Below, one piece after another: positions 59,215 through 64,000 of a stretch of DNA of 64,000 nt. The stretch's first letter is position 1; each line of letters opens with the position of its first letter. The DNA comes from Polyangiaceae bacterium. Lineage in GTDB: Bacteria; Myxococcota_A; Polyangia; Polyangiales; Polyangiaceae. The notes beneath the pieces were generated by a model. The model saw nothing but the letters and a program-made list of their open reading frames with translations. It did no database searches and had not been told where the DNA came from. The DNA lies in the NCBI GenBank assembly GCA_015075635.1, contig JABTUA010000003.1, positions 2,356,001 through 2,420,000 on the forward strand. The letters run 5' to 3'. Both the position numbers and the translations under genes were made by a program.

Positions 59215-60604
59215 GGGCCGCGTCCGGCACGTGCACTTCATCGGGGTCGGCGGCATCGGTATGTCCGGCCTGGCCGAGATCCTGCGCACGCTCGAGTTCG
59301 ACGTGTCGGGCTCCGACATGAAGGAGGGCGAGAACACCAATCGCCTGAAACGCCTAGGGGTGCGCATCGACGTCGGGCACCGCGCCGAGAACGTGAAGGG
59401 CGCCGACGTGATCGTGTTCTCGAGCGCCATCGGGGCGGAAAACCCCGAGATGCGCGAGGCGGCGGCCCGTGGCATCCCCATCATCGCGCGCGCCGAGATG
59501 CTGGCCGAGCTGATGCGACTGAAGTACGGCGTCGCCATCGCCGGCAGCCACGGCAAGACCACCACGACCTCGCTGGTGGCCACCGTGCTGCGCGAGGCGG
59601 GCTTCGATCCCACGGTGGTGGTGGGCGGTCGCATGGCGGCCCTCGGCTCGAACGCCCGCCTGGGCGCCGGCGACCTCTTGGTGGCCGAGGCCGACGAGAG
59701 CGACGGCTCGTTCCTGCGCCTGACGCCGACCATCGCGGTCATCACCAACATAGACGCCGAGCACCTGGACTTCTACGGCACCCACGAGCGCGTGAAGACC
59801 GCCTTCGTCGAGTTCGCGGAGCGTGTGCCGTTCTACGGCCTCAGCGTGCTGTGCCTGGACCACCCGCACGTGCAGGACATCCTGCCGCAGATCCGCCACC
59901 GGCACGTGACCTACGGGCTGTCGCCGCAGGCCGACTACGCCGCGCGCAACGTCCGTCACGCCGGCCTGACCACCACCTTCATGGCGTATCGAAAGGGTGA
60001 GCCCCTCGGGGAGTTCTCGGTGCGCATGCCCGGAGCGCACAACGTGCTGAACACGCTGGCGACGATCGCCGTGGCGGACGAGCTGGAGGTGCCGCTCGAC
60101 GTGATCAAGTCCGCGCTGGCCGGATTCCACGGCGTCGCGCGCCGCTTCACCGTCACGCACGAGGTCGGCGGCGTCACGCTGGTGGACGACTACGGGCACC
60201 ACCCGGCGGAGGTCATGGCGACGCTGGAGGCCGCCCGCAAGGTCTTCGACCAGCGCGTGCTGGTCGCCTTCCAGCCACATCGCTACAGCCGCACTTCGCA
60301 CCTGTTCGACGAGTTCACGCGCGCCTTCAACGTCGCCGACTCGGTGATCATCGCCGACATCTACGCTGCCGGCGAGAAGCCCATCGCTGGGGTGAGCGCC
60401 GAGAGCCTGGTGGAAGCCATTCGCAAGCATGGGCACCACGCCGTGCGCTACGTCGGCGACAAGGCCGCCATCGCCGAGACGCTGGCCGCGGAGGCGCAGC
60501 CTGGCGACGCCGTGATCGCGCTCGGGGCAGGGGACATCAACAAGATCTTGCCCGTCATCGCGGACAAGCTCGAGGCGCGCTTCGGAAAGGGGAGCAGCGC
60601 ATGA
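59207..60604 (+). CDS. murC: UDP-MurNAc--L-alanine ligase
   Basis: Protein of 465 aa. MurC adds L-Ala to UDP-MurNAc, the first amino acid of the stem. It has the Rossmann front (FIGVGGIGMSGLAEIL), the ATP site AGSHGKTTTT (112-121), EADESDGSF, NIDAEHLDFYG and the C-terminal DDYGHHPAEV with FQPHRYSRT. Fully intact. A GGAGG ribosome-binding site precedes the ATG, unlike the tightly overlapped genes before it. That, plus the repeat-made ORF upstream, suggests partly independent translation. The stop overlaps ftsQ (ATGA). Confidence 0.97.
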   Translation: MFRGRVRHVHFIGVGGIGMSGLAEILRTLEFDVSGSDMKEGENTNRLKRLGVRIDVGHRAENVKGADVIVFSSAIGAENPEMREAAARGIPIIARAEMLAELMRLKYGVAIAGSHGKTTTTSLVATVLREAGFDPTVVVGGRMAALGSNARLGAGDLLVAEADESDGSFLRLTPTIAVITNIDAEHLDFYGTHERVKTAFVEFAERVPFYGLSVLCLDHPHVQDILPQIRHRHVTYGLSPQADYAARNVRHAGLTTTFMAYRKGEPLGEFSVRMPGAHNVLNTLATIAVADELEVPLDVIKSALAGFHGVARRFTVTHEVGGVTLVDDYGHHPAEVMATLEAARKVFDQRVLVAFQPHRYSRTSHLFDEFTRAFNVADSVIIADIYAAGEKPIAGVSAESLVEAIRKHGHHAVRYVGDKAAIAETLAAEAQPGDAVIALGAGDINKILPVIADKLEARFGKGSSA

Positions 60605-61497
60605 GGGCGAAGAAGCACGGCGCGACGCTGTCGGCACCCGACGAGAGCGGCTTCGTGGACGGCGAGAGCCCGAAGCCCGGACCGGTCGCCGCGAGGAACG
60701 CCCGCGGGCGGAGCGAGCCGCCGCCCGAGGGGCCGGGCTTCTTCCGTACCGCGTGGTCGTTGGCCAAGCTCCTGGCCGGCGTGGTCATCGTGGTCGGGGC
60801 CTCCGGTCTGGTGGCCTGGGGTGCGCACCGCTACGCGCTGAGCTCGCCGCGCTTCGCCATCCGGACCATCGAGGTGAAGGGGCAGAAGCGCAAGACCGAC
60901 GAGCAGATCGCCCAGGTCGCCGGCGTGAAGCGCGGCGACAACGTCTTCGCCGTGGATACCAACAAGGTCGAGCAGAAGCTGCTCGCCGATCCCTGGATCA
61001 AGCAGGTGAAGGTGGCGCGCGCGCTCCCGAGCACGCTCAGCATCGAGCTCGAGGAGCGCGAGGTGGGCGCACTCGCGTCCATCGGCGAGCGCCTGTACCT
61101 GGTGACGAAGTCCGGTGAGCCCTTCAAGCCCATCGAGGAGGGCGATCCGTACGACCTGCCGGTGGTGAGCGGGGTGACGGCCGAGGACCTCGGTCGGGAT
61201 CGCGCGCGGGCCGTGGAGCGCATCGCGCTCGGGCTCGAGATCGTGCGCCACTGGGAGCGCATCCCGATGAGCCGCGTTCACCCGGTGCAGGAGGTGCACC
61301 TCGCGGCCGGCGGCGACGTCAGCCTCACGCTCGGCAAGGCCGGCATCACCGTGCACGTGGGCAAGGGCCCGTGGCGCAAGAAGCTCCTGATGGCGGAGCG
61401 CGTGATCGGCCAGATGGAGAAGAAGGGCCGGGTCCCCGGCATCGTGTTCGCCGACAACGTCGCCCACCCCGAGCGGGTGGTGGTGAGGATGCGATGA
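60601..61497 (+). CDS. ftsQ: Cell division protein FtsQ
   Basis: Protein of 298 aa. A basic/Pro-rich cytoplasmic part of about 52 residues, a transmembrane helix at about 56-78, a POTRA domain (about 83-155; FAIRTIEVKGQKRKTDEQI, then DPWIKQVKVARALPSTLSI) and the FtsQ beta domain (about 160-298). FtsQ joins early and late parts of the divisome and binds FtsB/FtsL. In many cluster relatives murB and ddl lie between murC and ftsQ; here the murC stop and ftsQ start overlap directly. Confidence 0.93.
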   Translation: MRAKKHGATLSAPDESGFVDGESPKPGPVAARNARGRSEPPPEGPGFFRTAWSLAKLLAGVVIVVGASGLVAWGAHRYALSSPRFAIRTIEVKGQKRKTDEQIAQVAGVKRGDNVFAVDTNKVEQKLLADPWIKQVKVARALPSTLSIELEEREVGALASIGERLYLVTKSGEPFKPIEEGDPYDLPVVSGVTAEDLGRDRARAVERIALGLEIVRHWERIPMSRVHPVQEVHLAAGGDVSLTLGKAGITVHVGKGPWRKKLLMAERVIGQMEKKGRVPGIVFADNVAHPERVVVRMR

Positions 61498-61636
61498 GCG
61501 GTCAACTTTCCGGATGTGGGATAGGGCCGGAATCCTTCGTGAAAATTTGGCCCGATGGAAGGCTCTCTGGCAGCGTCGGCCCTGCTCCGAGGCCCCTTGA
61601 AAACGCGCCGCCGGAGCCCCGAGGAGCCCCCAACCG

Positions 61637-62902
61637 ATGAGCTACAGCGCCCTGTCCAGCCCCGAGATCGTGGTCGGGCTCGATCTTGGATCGACCAAGG
61701 TCAGCGCCGTGGTCGGCGAGGTCGACGCCGACGGCATCACCATCCTCGGCGTCGGCAACGTGCCCTGCAGGGGACTGCGCAAGGGTGTGATCAGCAACAT
61801 CGAGTGGACGGTGCGCTCGATCCGCGAGGCCATCGACGCCGCGCAGACCATGGCGGGCGTGGAGATCCGCACGGTGTACGCCGGCATCGCCGGCTCCCAC
61901 ATCCGCAGCCACATGTCCGACGGCGTGTGCGCCATCAGCGGTCGCGAGGTCACGCGCTCGGATCTTGAGCGGGTGCTCGAGGGCGCCCGGGCCATTCCGG
62001 TGGACGCCGATCGCATGATCCTCCACGCGCTTCCCCGCGAATACGTCGTGGACAACCAGGACGGCATCCGCGATCCCATCGGCATGAGCGGCGTGCGCCT
62101 GCAGGTGCGCTGCAACCTGGTGACCGCCGCGACCAGCTGCGTGCAGAACGTGGTCCGCTGCGTCGAGCGCTGCAACCTGCAGGTCGCCGACGTGGTGCTC
62201 GAGCCCCTGGCCAGCGCCGACGCGGTGCTGTCCGAGGACGAGAAGGAGATCGGCGTCGCCGTCATCGACATCGGCGGCGGCACCACGGACCTGATCCTGT
62301 TCGCCGACGGCGGCGTGGCCCACGTGTCGGTGATCCCGGCCGGCGGCAACAACATCACCAGCGACGTGGCGGCGGGGCTGCGCACGCCGATGGCGGAGGC
62401 GGAGCGGCTGAAGCGCAACTACGGCTGCGCCCTGGGTCGCATGGTCAACGACGACGAGGAGATCGAGGTGCCCGGCGTGGGCGGACACGGCCCGCGGCGC
62501 GCGGCCCGGCGCCTGCTCAGCGACATCATCGAGCCCCGCGTCGAGGAGATCTTCAGCGAGGCACGCCGGCGCATCGAGGAGACCGGTCTGCTCGAGCAGG
62601 TGTCGAGCGGCTGCGTGCTCACGGGCGGAGCGGCGCTCATGGAGGGCATGGTCGAGTGTGCCGAGGAGATCCTCGGCATGCCGGTGCGGCTCGGGTTCCC
62701 GGTCGGCGTGCGCGGCATCGTGCAGCTGGTGCAGGGACCCCAATACGCCACCGGCGTCGGGCTGGTGCGCTACGGCGCCTCCCAGCTGGCGGAGGCGTAC
62801 TCGCGCGGCGGAGCGGTCCCCATCGCGGACAAGGCGCTGCCGATCGAGCAGGCCGACAGGCAGAGAAACGGATTCTGGAGCTGGATCAGGGCGGCGTTCT
62901 GA
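61637..62902 (+). CDS. ftsA: Cell division protein FtsA
   Basis: Protein of 421 aa, actin-like ATPase that ties FtsZ to the membrane. Phosphate-1 segment VGLDLGSTKVSAVVG (13-27), SHI-domain region SGREVTRSDLERVLEGA, phosphate-2 DIGGGTTDLILF and adenosine motif TGGAALMEGM. The last residues NGFWSWIRAAF are the amphipathic membrane-targeting helix. A GAGGAG ribosome-binding site precedes the ATG, and 139 bases separate it from ftsQ, so a local promoter may exist; I saw no clear one. Confidence 0.97.
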   Translation: MSYSALSSPEIVVGLDLGSTKVSAVVGEVDADGITILGVGNVPCRGLRKGVISNIEWTVRSIREAIDAAQTMAGVEIRTVYAGIAGSHIRSHMSDGVCAISGREVTRSDLERVLEGARAIPVDADRMILHALPREYVVDNQDGIRDPIGMSGVRLQVRCNLVTAATSCVQNVVRCVERCNLQVADVVLEPLASADAVLSEDEKEIGVAVIDIGGGTTDLILFADGGVAHVSVIPAGGNNITSDVAAGLRTPMAEAERLKRNYGCALGRMVNDDEEIEVPGVGGHGPRRAARRLLSDIIEPRVEEIFSEARRRIEETGLLEQVSSGCVLTGGAALMEGMVECAEEILGMPVRLGFPVGVRGIVQLVQGPQYATGVGLVRYGASQLAEAYSRGGAVPIADKALPIEQADRQRNGFWSWIRAAF

Positions 62903-63040
62903 GCGGTATCCGGGAGCAGCAGGCGACAAGAAGTACCAACGGAAGCACAGGCGAAAGCGACGAGCTCCACCAAGGGGAGGCAGGCCCCGGAGCAAGTCGA
63001 AAGGGATCGCGGCGAAGGCCGCACCGGGAGGATGAGGAAA

Positions 63041-64000
63041 ATGACGTTCTCGATCGAGTTTGCCGACGAGACCCAGCAGTATCAGGCCCGCATCAAGGTG
63101 ATCGGGGTCGGAGGCTCGGGAGGCAACGCAGTCAACACGATGATCCACTTCGGCCTCGAAGGCGTGGAGTTCATCAGTGTCAACACCGACGCCCAGGCCC
63201 TGGGCTCGAACGCCGCGGCGCAGAAGATCCCCATCGGGGCGAACCTGACCCGCGGGCTCGGCGCCGGCGCCGATCCGGAGCGCGGCCGCAAGGCGGCGCT
63301 CGAGGACGTGAACCGCCTGAAGGAGTCCCTGGAAGGCGCCGACATGGTCTTCATCACCGCCGGCATGGGCGGCGGCACCGGCACCGGCGCGGCCCCCATC
63401 ATCGCGCAGATCGCCCGGGAGCTCGGCGCCCTGACGGTGGGCGTGGTGACCAAGCCCTTCGTGTTCGAGGGTAAGAAGCGCGCGCGTCAGGCCGAGGCCG
63501 GCATCGCCGCGCTGAACGACCACGTGGACACGCTGATCACCATCCCGAACGAGAAGCTCATGACCCTGGCCGACGAGGAGATGACCTTCGTGGACGCCTT
63601 CCGCAAGGCGGACGAGGTGCTCTTCCAGGCCGTGAAGGGCATCAGCGATCTCATCACGCAGGACGGCATCGTCAACGTGGACTTCGCCGACGTGCGCACG
63701 GTGATGAACAACATGGGCCGCGCGCTCATGGGCACCGGCTGCGCCAAGGGCGAGGGCCGAGCGCGCCTGGCCGCGGAGCACGCCATCACGTCGCCGCTGC
63801 TCGACAACATCAGCGTCGAAGGCGCCACGGGCGTCCTCATCAACATCGTCGGCGGCCCCGACATGAAGATGAAGGAGATCCAGGACGCCGCGAGCCTGAT
63901 TCAGGAGCAGGCCCACGAGGACGCCAACATCATCTTCGGCGCGAGCATCGACGAGAGCATGGGCGACGCCATCAAGGTGACGGTCATCGCCACCGGCTTC
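63041..64000 (+). CDS. ftsZ: Cell division protein FtsZ (3' end beyond window)
   Basis: The first 320 codons are in the window with no stop. FtsZ is the tubulin-like GTPase that forms the division ring. GTP-binding features: [12 protein letters not shown] (about 20-31), the tubulin signature [11 protein letters not shown] (about 108-118) and the T7 loop segment [10 protein letters not shown] (about 210-219). The start at 63041 has GGGAGG nine bases before it. An in-frame ATG at 63032 adds three residues but would sit right next to the ribosome-binding site. The gap to ftsA is 138 bases. Confidence 0.97.
   Translation, partial: MTFSIEFADETQQYQARIKVIGVGGSGGNAVNTMIHFGLEGVEFISVNTDAQALGSNAAAQKIPIGANLTRGLGAGADPERGRKAALEDVNRLKESLEGADMVFITAGMGGGTGTGAAPIIAQIARELGALTVGVVTKPFVFEGKKRARQAEAGIAALNDHVDTLITIPNEKLMTLADEEMTFVDAFRKADEVLFQAVKGISDLITQDGIVNVDFADVRTVMNNMGRALMGTGCAKGEGRARLAAEHAITSPLLDNISVEGATGVLINIVGGPDMKMKEIQDAASLIQEQAHEDANIIFGASIDESMGDAIKVTVIATGF

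Overview
This window is a high-GC chromosome segment that reads as a myxobacterium (Myxococcota), most likely of the Polyangia/Sorangium type. The pointers are a remnant of the AgmX/PglI C-terminal family, many lipoproteins with Ser/Gly/Pro-rich linkers or Cys-rich bodies, a large Ser/Thr kinase fused to ATPase and TPR regions, GTG starts with 4-base stop/start overlaps, and non-coding tandem repeats. The taxonomy is inferred from gene content and style, not from a marker-gene comparison. No rRNA, tRNA or CRISPR array was recognised.

Region 1 (1-15.4 kb) is ordinary mixed chromosome: lipoproteins, a decayed AgmX-like gene, thiE, the DNA polymerase III delta-prime subunit overlapping a DUF882/M15-type protein, a TetR regulator with candidate palindromic operators, a dual-specificity phosphatase, a zinc alcohol dehydrogenase, a Uma2-type nuclease, uvrC and a VanW-domain protein. 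Region 2 (15.4-19.1 kb) looks accessory: a response regulator with its receiver at the C-terminus, an internally deleted IS66 element with 22-bp inverted repeats and an exact 8-bp target duplication, and two orphan exported or membrane proteins. Region 3 (19.4-29.4 kb) holds a vWA-type surface lipoprotein, an OmpR-type regulator, an M23 peptidase, a methyltransferase, two tandem-repeat arrays (52-bp and 51-bp units) and the giant kinase.

Region 4 (29.4-46.4 kb) carries a TamB-like/TamA-BamA-like export pair with a lipoprotein upstream, an ApaH-like phosphatase, and a run from a penicillin-acylase lipoprotein through rsmE to a free-standing B12-binding protein. Region 5 (46.6 kb to the end) is the division and cell-wall (dcw) cluster in the order mraZ, rsmH, ftsL, ftsI, murE, murF, mraY, murD, ftsW, murG, a repeat-made ORF, murC, ftsQ, ftsA, ftsZ (cut by the window end). 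It begins with a clear -35/-10 promoter, a 14-bp palindrome in the spacer, and 10-bp-spaced TGGGN-like MraZ boxes. Nearly all junctions from mraZ to ftsQ overlap by 1-8 bases, so translation is probably coupled along the chain. murB and ddl are absent from the murC-ftsQ interval.

The most unusual object is the 248-codon ORF between murG and murC. It consists of an acidic simple repeat followed by two diverged ~63-residue repeats plus a partial one. A related sequence lies in an intergenic region 21 kb away, so this looks like a dispersed repeat that has entered an essential operon without breaking the chain of overlapping reading frames.
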